This document shows positions 15,385 to 24,005 of a stretch of DNA of 64,000 bases, piece after piece. This stretch comes from Bacteroidaceae bacterium (GTDB lineage: Bacteria; Bacteroidota; Bacteroidia; Bacteroidales; Bacteroidaceae). A program made the translations under genes and the position numbers. The stretch is taken from positions 24,109 through 88,108 of the forward strand of contig JAGAQH010000025.1 in the NCBI GenBank assembly GCA_017622815.1. Reading direction: 5' to 3'. A model generated the notes under the pieces. That model did not search any database. It saw only the letters and a program-made list of their open reading frames with translations, and was not told the DNA's origin. Numbering within the stretch: the first letter of the stretch is position 1; each line of letters begins with the position of its first letter.

Positions 15385-17934
15385 ATGAAAAAGTTTATAC
15401 TCCTTTTAATTGTAGCATTTGTAGGGCTTGTGGATATGCAGGCGCAAATGTATAATATATACGTTAGAAATGCGGAAGGTAAGCCCTTGAAGGGAGTCAT
15501 GGTATATACTTTCCCCATAAAGAATAAGGGTCTGGAAGCATATCGGGAAGCCGTTAGCAATTATGGAAGGTTTGATTTGGTCCGTAACGGTGTTGTTGCA
15601 AGAGGAGAGACTCAGACGGATGGATTGTGTGTTATTGAAGGCCGCAAGTCTGGAGCAATAATACTTGATGGCTATGGCGTATCCGGCGATATATATGGTA
15701 TATCTTTATATTACGTTGAAGATTATGTAAAAGGCTCTCTTGATAATACGATAGAATTAGTGTTAAAGTCAGAAGGCTCAAGTGAGGTCGGAATGGGAGG
15801 CCAGATTACGAGAAAAGAGTCTTCGGTTAAAGCCGGTGTCTTTAATGAGGGAAAGGCAACAAATATAAAGGAGAAGAGCATTAGGGTAAAACCGATATTG
15901 GAAGGAGAGGGATCAGGCCTTGCCATCAGAAAAAACAAGTATACGGTAGAGATTAATAGACCTATACGTATATCAGGAGATTATGCACGAAATGATTCCA
16001 GATTCGTTGCGTTTCCTTGGGTAGTACTTGAGAAACATAAGGATTCCGTGTTGTATACAATGCAACCTGTTGTAGTTGATGGTATTGAGTACCAAAAAGG
16101 TATGGAAAGAAGGATGAGCTTTGATGTTTCTCGTGACATGCTGGATAAATATCATTATGACAATAGTCTCTTCTTGTCGGATCATAACAGCGAGGAGATA
16201 CTTTATTCCCATTCCATATCCGTAGAGAAGGGTGAGAAATGGCATGTTCCTGGGGTAGTTTGGTTTGAGGATTTTAATTGTGTTTATTATCAGGATTCAA
16301 TCCTTTTTCATGATGGAAGGGAAATAGAGCCTATGCGTTTCCTTGAGTGGGAATCGGCACGCCAGCTCGTTGAAATAGACAAAACAAAATTCTATAAGCA
16401 AGGAACATATGAGGCTATACCGGATAGGTCAAGTTACAATTTGAGGTTTGAACAGGGTGACATTCACTTAAATTTGAGAGATAGCCTGACATTACTTCAA
16501 CGCGATAGGATGTTGACTTGGCTTGGAAATTACTACAACAACAAGGAGGGACAGATTGACACTATTATCGTAAGAGGATACTCTTCTCCTGAGGGATTTG
16601 AAAATAGAAACAGACAACTTGCCCGTAGCCGTGCAAAAACTATAATATCCTTATTATCAGGACACTTCCCAGATGTCCCTATAAAGTCAGAATTTAATGA
16701 GTATGACAATATCGTTCCCTGGGAAATAGTTGCTGATAGTATGAGCCTAATGGATGATTCCTTGGCTCAGAGTTATGCAATAGAAGTAAGAAAAATTATT
16801 GCAAGCAACAATAGCCTTGATGCTCAGTATCGTGTTATACATGCTAATCGTGCTATGTATAACTATATTGAGCAAAACGTGTTGGATAGGATAAGAGTTG
16901 TGGAAATACAGGCAAATGTTGTAATGCAGCGTATTCTCTCAAAGGAGGAAATAATAGAAAAGTATACGAACGAACCGGAGTTCAGGACAAGAATGGTACC
17001 GTATCAATATTATACAATGATATCATACCTTGCCGACGAGGAACAATGGGAAGAACTTTATAAGGTAGCTAAAGACGCTTATTATAAATATGATAAGGAA
17101 CGAGAGCTTGTTCGTATTAGTGCCGTTAAAAGCAAGGATGAAGTAACCCAGAAAGACACTATCGTAGGTACATATATCAAAACAATGGTTCCATATCCTT
17201 TGGCAGGATATTATTATGCAGTGGCTTCAATGAAGAAAGGGATAATCGACAAGAATATCCTAAAACCCTATCTTGATGATGGCCCTGTTGCCAAACGTGA
17301 TGTAATGAATAGTCTGCCTTTTGTAGTCGCGCAGGTATTGATGTATTGTCAGGATGAGGACTTCGAGGGGGCTAATGATTTGATAAAGAAATATCACCTT
17401 TTAGAATATCCGGAATTAAATGGTCTTGTAATGTTTGTTAAGTGTTTGAATTACGAACTTACAGATAAGTCTGTTTTGGATTACGTGATGTCAACTTCAG
17501 CAATGAATAAGGCTGTCGTATATATCGCAATGGGAAAATACAGGGAAGCACTGGAAATACTTTATGGGAAAGATGTTCCATATCCGGACGATAGAGTTGA
17601 GTACATGAAGGCTATAGCTCATTTCCGTTCGCAAAATTCTAATGTTACGAATTTGGAGGTTGATGGATACTCTGGTTCAAGGGTTTATGCTCAGGGCGAG
17701 TACGGGATTACCACAACAGCGTGGGCAGCGCCAATGCTGAATGCATTCTCTCTGAATGAAGATAATGTTAGGTATTTGGAGTCTGACGGATATTTTAATG
17801 ATGCATATCGGCAGATGTTGTTTTATTTTTGGGAACGTAAAAAGTCAGGTATCCCAATGGAGCAGATAGTCAGAGAGTATGATGCCTTAATTAAACAGAT
17901 GAGAGAAATACGCAAAAAGGCATGGAGCAATTAA
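15385..17934 (+). CDS. exported OmpA-like protein with C-terminal helical repeats (surface cluster gene 1)
   Basis: An 849-residue protein with a signal peptide (cleavage near MQAQ). Residues ~22-130 look like a carboxypeptidase-regulatory-like beta-sandwich (YVRNAEGKPLKGVMVYTF). Residues ~185-350 are unrecognised beta-rich sequence. Residues ~352-440 form an OmpA-like peptidoglycan-associated domain, with IIVRGYSSPEG followed by NRQLARSRAKTI matching the G-x-SSPEG/N-x-x-LA-x-x-RA pattern. The remaining ~400 residues are mostly helical, with TPR-like periodicity. The combination resembles DUF3868/OmpA-type proteins found beside DUF3575 genes in Bacteroidetes fimbria-like loci, but I cannot confirm DUF3868 by eye. 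It is first in a tight co-directional cluster (13 nt to the next gene). Likely role: anchoring to peptidoglycan. Low-GC codon use differs from flanking genes. Confidence 0.75.
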   Translation: MKKFILLLIVAFVGLVDMQAQMYNIYVRNAEGKPLKGVMVYTFPIKNKGLEAYREAVSNYGRFDLVRNGVVARGETQTDGLCVIEGRKSGAIILDGYGVSGDIYGISLYYVEDYVKGSLDNTIELVLKSEGSSEVGMGGQITRKESSVKAGVFNEGKATNIKEKSIRVKPILEGEGSGLAIRKNKYTVEINRPIRISGDYARNDSRFVAFPWVVLEKHKDSVLYTMQPVVVDGIEYQKGMERRMSFDVSRDMLDKYHYDNSLFLSDHNSEEILYSHSISVEKGEKWHVPGVVWFEDFNCVYYQDSILFHDGREIEPMRFLEWESARQLVEIDKTKFYKQGTYEAIPDRSSYNLRFEQGDIHLNLRDSLTLLQRDRMLTWLGNYYNNKEGQIDTIIVRGYSSPEGFENRNRQLARSRAKTIISLLSGHFPDVPIKSEFNEYDNIVPWEIVADSMSLMDDSLAQSYAIEVRKIIASNNSLDAQYRVIHANRAMYNYIEQNVLDRIRVVEIQANVVMQRILSKEEIIEKYTNEPEFRTRMVPYQYYTMISYLADEEQWEELYKVAKDAYYKYDKERELVRISAVKSKDEVTQKDTIVGTYIKTMVPYPLAGYYYAVASMKKGIIDKNILKPYLDDGPVAKRDVMNSLPFVVAQVLMYCQDEDFEGANDLIKKYHLLEYPELNGLVMFVKCLNYELTDKSVLDYVMSTSAMNKAVVYIAMGKYREALEILYGKDVPYPDDRVEYMKAIAHFRSQNSNVTNLEVDGYSGSRVYAQGEYGITTTAWAAPMLNAFSLNEDNVRYLESDGYFNDAYRQMLFYFWERKKSGIPMEQIVREYDALIKQMREIRKKAWSN

Positions 17935-17947
17935 AAAGGGTAGACTT

Positions 17948-18673
17948 ATGAAGCATTCACATAATTATCTTAGCTTATTCATGACGTTTTGTGTCGTCGT
18001 GTTTATAAGTAATGTAGCATATGCTCAAAGACCAACGCGTTCTGCGATAAACTTGGGACTTAGCGTTAAGTGGGCAAATATGAACATCGGTGCCGATACT
18101 CCAGAGGAATATGGTAATTATTATGCATGGGGTGAAACAGACACCAAAAGGTATTATGGTATATATTCAACATATAGGCATTATGATGAAAAAGTATACC
18201 ATAAATATACTTATAAGGAACTAATAGGGACAGCACCAGACTATTTGTTTATTCTTCTTCCTGAGGATGATGCCGCTTCAAAGGCTTGGGGAGACAGATG
18301 GCGCATGCCAACGGCAGATGAGATGAAGGAACTTGTAGAAAAGTGTCAATGGCGATATGTAATACATAATGGGACAAGGGGGTATTGGGTGAAGAACAAA
18401 TACCATGAATCAGACTCCATATTCATGCCATTGGTAGGCTACAGAGATTATGGTACATACAGATTCCGTCCAGGAACAGAGGGACGTTATTGGACTTCTT
18501 CATTGCTTGACTCGGATGCTGTTTCTAATGTAGAGTCAATTGAACCTAACAAGATGGATTCTTCAGTGTGTTTGAAAATATCTGTCAGCCATATACCGAG
18601 TATTGACTATATACCTCGACCGGTCGGATGTGCAATTCGCCCGGTGTTAAACGAAAAGCCATTTAGTAAATGA
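17948..18673 (+). CDS. exported FISUMP-domain protein (surface cluster gene 2)
   Basis: A 241-residue protein with a signal peptide (cleavage near AYAQ). The mature part carries landmarks of the Fibrobacter-succinogenes major paralogous domain: NLGLSVKWANMNIGADTPEE, YYAWGETD, WRMPTADEM with a following CQW, GYWV, RYWTSS and a final AIRPV. This domain is widespread on exported Bacteroidetes proteins and has no assigned catalytic activity. It is often an adhesin-like or glycan-associated module. The stop overlaps the next start by 4 nt (ATGA), so it is translationally coupled to gene 3 of the cluster. Confidence 0.82.
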   Translation: MKHSHNYLSLFMTFCVVVFISNVAYAQRPTRSAINLGLSVKWANMNIGADTPEEYGNYYAWGETDTKRYYGIYSTYRHYDEKVYHKYTYKELIGTAPDYLFILLPEDDAASKAWGDRWRMPTADEMKELVEKCQWRYVIHNGTRGYWVKNKYHESDSIFMPLVGYRDYGTYRFRPGTEGRYWTSSLLDSDAVSNVESIEPNKMDSSVCLKISVSHIPSIDYIPRPVGCAIRPVLNEKPFSK

Positions 18674-20403
18674 GAAAGATAGAACTTATACTTATATTGT
18701 TGTTCTTAGGAACATTGGCATTATATTCCCAATTACCAGTAAAAGGTGATTGGACAACCCGTTTAGGCAATGATCCGCATCAGGCAAAGGATGCAAGAAC
18801 ACTTTATCATAAGATATTTCAATCATCAAACTCGCCGGTGATAAGAGGAAATGAGGAGAAAAGTGTCGGATTGGATTTCTATGAGAGTTTCAAGAGATTA
18901 GATGACATTGCTCCTTATTGTACCTACTATTTCTATAATGGATATTTATTTGAAGAAAAGGAGAATGCAGAGTTAGGTCGTGTAGAGAAGAGTGCGTTTC
19001 AACGTCTATTGGACAATACTCAAGACCCTGCGATTAAAATGATTATCGTAGATGACATTTTAAGCGTAGGAAAACGTTTTGTTACAGATTTGGATAGTAT
19101 AAATGTTGTTCGCAATAATCGAGATACTACGGCAAAGGCATCTGATGATACATTAAGTGTACCTGTAGCCATGATCAAGTATGCTCACTTATATTATAAG
19201 TATGCAGGTAATCCAGATTATTATCCGTCAATTTTATATGACAAGGCTAAAGCTCGTGAAAACTTCAGAATGGCCTTTGCCTTGTTGCGTGAACAAAATA
19301 TCGAGTTTGCCAAGGAATTGGAAGCATACTATGTATATGAGTATTATTTGACATGCGAGGAACTGTACAACTCTGATAAGGAACAGTATTATGAACAATT
19401 TCTTGAAGACTATCTGGACATTATTCAAACATGTGACGAACTGTTATTGCCTTATTACAACATTCCGGATAGCATAAAGAACAATATACATAACAAAGAA
19501 TATTCTGTTTATCGTAGTTACAATAACTTTGCTAATAATATTCAGGTCAATCAGATTACAGGAGAGAGGATATTGCCTATAAAATATCGTTTCAGTCAGT
19601 CTGGTGCCGCGAATTCAGAGAGATTGGAATCATTTTACGCTGATAGGTTGGAATCACATCTAAATGACACGTCCTTTTTGGAACGTGCCGTGCATTTGAT
19701 GACCGAAAACGGGATGGTTGATAATGAAACTTATTATCGTTATTGTATGGCTTCATATAAATTACGTCCCACGTACGAGAATTGCATCGGTATGGGAAAA
19801 TACGTAGGAACCGAGGATGTTAGCAGAATGCGTGAGTATTATCTTGAGGCATTAGAAGATGCAGACACACCCGAGAAGAAGGTTATAGTATATTATATGA
19901 TAGGCTTATCTACATACTCATCTCCTCTGCAATATATAAATAATGTAAAGCGCGATGCAACAACGCTGAGACTTAAAGTAAAGGATGGTTATTCTGAATG
20001 GGAAAAGGAAATGGAAATAGGGAATGCCAATCTTGCAAATGTTATAGAGCATGCGGATGAGATTAAAGATAGTAGAATTCTTGAAATCAGAGACTATCCT
20101 GCCAGAGCACATTATATGATAGGCACTAATTTGAGATGGAAGGGATATGTTGATTATAATCCTCAAATATTCGAAGAGGCAAAAGAACATATATTGAAGG
20201 CTAATAGTTTGGACATTAAAGCAAAGGCCATTACTAATAGTATTGGTGTTAATATACCAAGTGTATTGTCGTTCATCCAAAAATATTCAGAGGAGTCAAG
20301 TGCCAGCAGGAAAAAGCTGAAGAAGAGCGGGCCTGCCCAAAGCGAATTCCAAGATTACCTTAGAAGGAAAAAGCTTGAGGAGGCATTCTGGAAAATGAAA
20401 TAA
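18670..20403 (+). CDS. exported TPR-like repeat protein of unknown function (surface cluster gene 3)
   Basis: A 577-residue protein with a short signal peptide (LALYSQ). The mature chain is almost entirely predicted helix with TPR-like spacing, for example AKARENFRMAFALLRE, SRMREYYLEALEDADTPEKK, YNPQIFEEAKEHILKANSLD and RAVHLMTENG. A basic, Ser/Lys-rich C-terminus follows. No enzymatic motif. The protein is probably periplasmic and a scaffold for envelope assembly, inferred from its export signal and cluster context. It overlaps the previous gene by 4 nt and is 33 nt before the next. I do not recognise a named family. Confidence 0.7.
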   Translation: MRKIELILILLFLGTLALYSQLPVKGDWTTRLGNDPHQAKDARTLYHKIFQSSNSPVIRGNEEKSVGLDFYESFKRLDDIAPYCTYYFYNGYLFEEKENAELGRVEKSAFQRLLDNTQDPAIKMIIVDDILSVGKRFVTDLDSINVVRNNRDTTAKASDDTLSVPVAMIKYAHLYYKYAGNPDYYPSILYDKAKARENFRMAFALLREQNIEFAKELEAYYVYEYYLTCEELYNSDKEQYYEQFLEDYLDIIQTCDELLLPYYNIPDSIKNNIHNKEYSVYRSYNNFANNIQVNQITGERILPIKYRFSQSGAANSERLESFYADRLESHLNDTSFLERAVHLMTENGMVDNETYYRYCMASYKLRPTYENCIGMGKYVGTEDVSRMREYYLEALEDADTPEKKVIVYYMIGLSTYSSPLQYINNVKRDATTLRLKVKDGYSEWEKEMEIGNANLANVIEHADEIKDSRILEIRDYPARAHYMIGTNLRWKGYVDYNPQIFEEAKEHILKANSLDIKAKAITNSIGVNIPSVLSFIQKYSEESSASRKKLKKSGPAQSEFQDYLRRKKLEEAFWKMK

Positions 20404-20436
20404 TAGTCTTTGTAAGGCATAATTCAATTAAATAAT

Positions 20437-21912
20437 ATGCATCATATATACAGTATATTACGCAACGCCGCTGTATTAGTTTGTATACATCTGTTTTTTT
20501 CAGAAAGCATGTATGCCCAGAACGAACAGTTGTTGTCTTCCACAAGGGGTATGTTGGATACAATTCCTGTGGAAGCAAGAAACGTGTTCTATAAATATGC
20601 ACATTTACAGGATACCGCGCGTCTTCAAACAATAAAGAAATATTCTCAGGACAGCTTTTATAAAAGATTTAGCTTTCATACCAATATTGTCGATTGGGTC
20701 ACTTTGCTTCCCAACTTAGGTATTGAGTATGACTTAAAAAGTTCTCCGCGTAACAACTACAGTTTGTCTGTATTTGGAAAGTATAACGGCAATAGCAAGA
20801 ACGGAAAGTTCGTATATAATGTAAAGTCTCTCCGATTGGAATTTCGTAAATATTGGCGTACCGGCAAATATGGAAGTTTAAATAGACACTATGACGACTT
20901 TGAGAAGATTCATACCGATATGTCCAGTATCTATTACAATGCTGATAGTTTGGCGGCGTACTCTTACTATGTGGATTCTCTTGGTAGCAAGGCCAAGGCT
21001 TTAGGAATTGACCTTGAGTCAATACGAGCATCCAGTGATATGACACCTGAACAACTGGATTCTTTGGACTTTGCGGAAGATTCGTTGGGTATAAAAACTC
21101 ATCGTTTTCGCAATTGGTTCTATAATAAGTATCATCAGTTCCGAAGAAATGTGACATCTGGACGAACTCTTGAGAATCCCCGGAATTGGAGAGCTTATTA
21201 TTTGGGACTATGGAGCGCTGTTGATGATTGGGATATATCGTTGACAGGAAAGGGGAAAGCCGGCTATGGCTTTGGCTTGGGTGTAGTGGCTGGTTATACT
21301 TTGCCTTTGTTGCCTCAGAAGTATCCAAAGGAAGGAAGTCTGGATCTGGATTTAGGGCTTGCCGTAGGTTGGAAGGCAGTAAAATATGATGCATATGTTT
21401 ATGATGGAATTAGCCATAATTATATCAATGATATTTCCAATTCACAAGATTCATGGAAAATTGTTCCGTATCCGGTGATACAAGATGTTCATGTCAGTCT
21501 GGTGTGGCGTTTTAGAGGAATCAAAAACAAGGTTCATAAATCGCTGATAGATGATTATCTCAATCAAGTCCTGGCATATCAAAGAAACATGAATGAACAC
21601 ATGAAAAAGTATAATGATGTTGTTCATCGTAGGGAGGAGTTGGATATGTTGATTAAGAATCGAATTATAGAGCAAGTTGACAGTACCCGTTTCTGGAATG
21701 AATTCCATAAGCGCAGAATACTTAATGCGATGAAAATAAAGCCCGACACTGTATTTGGTGAGCAGGATATGAAATTATATTATAATCTTGTGAAGGGTAT
21801 AAAGGAGAAAGAATTAGAAAAGTTGCTAAAACAAAGGGAAGACAGCATAAGTAAGTTGCAAAAGATAGAGGCTAAACGCTTGCGTAAATCTTTGAAGGAA
21901 GCTCAGAAATAA
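20437..21912 (+). CDS. exported DUF3575-like protein with inserted and C-terminal helical segments (surface cluster gene 4)
   Basis: A 491-residue protein with a signal peptide (SMYAQ). FHTNIVDWVTLLPNLGIEYDL at about residues 76-96 and the following SLSVFGKYN and LRLEFRKYWRTG strands match the start of DUF3575 domains. RAYYLGLWSAVDDW, GYGFGLGVVAGYTLPL and SLDLDLGLAVGWKAVKYDAY continue the same small beta-barrel-like fold after a ~110-residue charged insertion (about 150-250). The last ~110 residues are charged helix with a coiled-coil look (LEKLLKQREDSISKLQ). DUF3575 proteins are encoded beside fimbrillin genes in Bacteroidetes and are thought to be outer-membrane components. The insertion and tail make this one more than twice the usual length. 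Confidence 0.75.
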   Translation: MHHIYSILRNAAVLVCIHLFFSESMYAQNEQLLSSTRGMLDTIPVEARNVFYKYAHLQDTARLQTIKKYSQDSFYKRFSFHTNIVDWVTLLPNLGIEYDLKSSPRNNYSLSVFGKYNGNSKNGKFVYNVKSLRLEFRKYWRTGKYGSLNRHYDDFEKIHTDMSSIYYNADSLAAYSYYVDSLGSKAKALGIDLESIRASSDMTPEQLDSLDFAEDSLGIKTHRFRNWFYNKYHQFRRNVTSGRTLENPRNWRAYYLGLWSAVDDWDISLTGKGKAGYGFGLGVVAGYTLPLLPQKYPKEGSLDLDLGLAVGWKAVKYDAYVYDGISHNYINDISNSQDSWKIVPYPVIQDVHVSLVWRFRGIKNKVHKSLIDDYLNQVLAYQRNMNEHMKKYNDVVHRREELDMLIKNRIIEQVDSTRFWNEFHKRRILNAMKIKPDTVFGEQDMKLYYNLVKGIKEKELEKLLKQREDSISKLQKIEAKRLRKSLKEAQK

Positions 21913-21992
21913 GTGGATTGTTCCACTCTTCAAGCGTACGATATTCCTATAAAAAACAACATGTCTCAGCATCTTTGCGAGTAAGATAAATT

Positions 21993-23372
21993 GTGATGTA
22001 TATGCGTATTATTCTATATCTATTTGTCATTCTGCTTGTTCACTCATGTCAGGAATCTTTCAATGATAGATTTCTGGAACATGATAGCCAAAATCCAAGT
22101 AAAGACAGCGTTGTGGATATTGTGTCACAACAAATAGAGATAAGACCGCTTGTCTTTGACCCTTATTATTCTAATGCGCATCATGGTGATATGCATTATT
22201 CTGTGACGTCTTCTGCCTCAAACAAGAATAAGTCAGTATTTCATACATTTGCACTGAAGACACATAGCAAGAGGGTAGGAGGCAAGGCCGATTATATCTC
22301 TGCAAGTTATGGAGATCCGGACTATTGTTTGTTATGGAACCAGAAACTATCTTTTCTTCATTCGCAAACTCGAGGTGCTTTTATTGATGATAATGGTGCA
22401 TTGATGAAGCTTTGTTATAAATCCGACGGGCTTCCATATAGATACAAATTTTTCATGCTCGGTACCCAAGGTGCCCCTATTCAATTTAGAGCACAGGATG
22501 ATAACAAAATATATGCCAACATTGAAATAGATGGCACAAATGATATCGCACATAGTTTTGCATATCATACAGATGCTCAATTTGTAGAAGCAATCAGTTC
22601 GATGAATCCTGATGTCGCAAAAGTATTCACAGATACCGGTCAGGATTGTATGTATAACCATTTTTCCGGATTTTATGGAGTCCATCCTGTATTTAACATT
22701 AACCATCTATTAAGTAGATTCCAGATAGAGATTAAAGGTCCAAGGCAGGATTTTGACAACTCCTATGATTTCTTGAAGGTGTTTATTAAAGACATTTCCA
22801 TTGATGTCGTAAAAAATGTTGATGTATTAGTGGCTGATGATTCATGGGAGGCAGATAGTTATTGTAAAGCGTTTGATAAGGGGCAACTACTTTTCCCGGC
22901 ATCAGAACCTACGTCAATATCTATTCCTATAAAAAACAGCGTCATGGGTAATACCTCCTTTACTCAGACGTTATTCCCGCATATAGATTTTGATGCATTA
23001 CAGGCAGAGGCGCACTCTTTAAGTAATGATGTTGGGGAAACTGTAATACCAGAGGAGTCATATTGGCTAGGTCGTAGTGCCGTGGATACGATTTCCCCGT
23101 TGTTATATATCCCTGTGTTTCCTGCAGATGAGGCTAATTTGGTCATGACTATAAAATACCGGTATCTGCATACGCGTACTTCTCCAGAGACAGGCTCTGT
23201 TCATGTGGGTTTATATGAAGAGAATTTGTATAACGATTATATCTGGCAAGATTTAGAAGAGAAACTTACTATACCCCTTCCGCAAGCTACATTAGATGCT
23301 AATAGGGATAGTGTACATACGATAGATATAACTATATACGGCAAGTCGGTTATAGAGGCCGTTGTAAGATAA
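21993..23372 (+). CDS. fimbrillin-like lipoprotein (surface cluster gene 5)
   Basis: A 459-residue lipoprotein. The lipobox is LVHSC with Cys19 (if the ATG at 21993 is used; ATG 22002 gives the same signal). Two beta-sandwich domains are suggested. FNINHLLSRFQIEIKG (about 230-245) and FLKVFIKDISID resemble the strand pair that FimA/Mfa-type fimbrillins use before their conserved sequence. The final segment, with HTIDITIYGKSVIEAVV, matches the usual fimbrillin ending. Bacteroidetes fimbrillins are exported as lipoproteins, processed by an arginine- or lysine-type protease, and polymerised or used as anchor/tip subunits. No obvious Arg cleavage loop can be assigned here, so an anchor or accessory subunit is as likely as a shaft subunit. 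Low GC. Confidence 0.68.
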   Translation: MMYMRIILYLFVILLVHSCQESFNDRFLEHDSQNPSKDSVVDIVSQQIEIRPLVFDPYYSNAHHGDMHYSVTSSASNKNKSVFHTFALKTHSKRVGGKADYISASYGDPDYCLLWNQKLSFLHSQTRGAFIDDNGALMKLCYKSDGLPYRYKFFMLGTQGAPIQFRAQDDNKIYANIEIDGTNDIAHSFAYHTDAQFVEAISSMNPDVAKVFTDTGQDCMYNHFSGFYGVHPVFNINHLLSRFQIEIKGPRQDFDNSYDFLKVFIKDISIDVVKNVDVLVADDSWEADSYCKAFDKGQLLFPASEPTSISIPIKNSVMGNTSFTQTLFPHIDFDALQAEAHSLSNDVGETVIPEESYWLGRSAVDTISPLLYIPVFPADEANLVMTIKYRYLHTRTSPETGSVHVGLYEENLYNDYIWQDLEEKLTIPLPQATLDANRDSVHTIDITIYGKSVIEAVVR

Positions 23373-23390
23373 TTTAATATAAACATAGAA

Positions 23391-23960
23391 ATGAATATAG
23401 TCAAGACTGCTACACGACATAATATGAGAAGGTTATTTCTTATTGCTGTTTTAATTATGCCTTGTTCTTTGCTTAAGGCACAGATGCTTGCATTGAAGAC
23501 AAACGCACTGATGGATGCGGCATTGGTCCCGAATATTGGCCTTGAACTTGCAACTGGTAATAAAACTTCGTTGGCAGCAAATGGCTTTGCCAGTTGGAAC
23601 ATTTACGGGATGAAGGCAAAAACTTATGGTTTTGCGCCGGAGTTCCGTTACTGGCTTTCAGGTAACACCTTCTCAAAACTCTTTGTCGGAATAGGAGCAA
23701 CAATGGCTCATTATGATATTGCGGCAAGAAAAACAGAATACTTTGGTTCTGCTTATGGAGGCGGAATCAATGTTGGATATAACTACTGGCTGTCAAAGCA
23801 TTTCTCTGTTGAATTTCATGGTGGTGTAGGTGTCTATTATTATCATCATGCCAGTTTTCCTGTAACTGAGGTAATAAACGATATTCCCAAATACAATGAT
23901 TCTGGGTGGACATTGCTTCCTTATCAGTTAGGAGTAAGTTTTGTGTATGTTATAAAGTAG
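23391..23960 (+). CDS. DUF3575 outer-membrane-type protein (surface cluster gene 6)
   Basis: A 189-residue protein with a signal peptide (LLKAQ; start ATG 23391, or ATG 23424 at the core of the signal). MLALKTNALMDAALVPNIGLELATG is a textbook DUF3575 opening, followed by strands FAPEFRYWLSG, LFVGIGATMAHYDI, GGGINVGYNYWLS, FSVEFHGGVGVYYY and a final QLGVSFVYVIK. This predicts a single eight-stranded barrel. It is the normal-length counterpart of the enlarged protein two genes upstream. Spacing is 18 nt from the previous gene and 45 nt to the giant barrel-repeat gene. Confidence 0.85.
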   Translation: MNIVKTATRHNMRRLFLIAVLIMPCSLLKAQMLALKTNALMDAALVPNIGLELATGNKTSLAANGFASWNIYGMKAKTYGFAPEFRYWLSGNTFSKLFVGIGATMAHYDIAARKTEYFGSAYGGGINVGYNYWLSKHFSVEFHGGVGVYYYHHASFPVTEVINDIPKYNDSGWTLLPYQLGVSFVYVIK

Positions 23961-24005
23961 GCCCAATGCCTGTAATAGGATATTAAGATAATATTTGCGT
24001 ATTGT

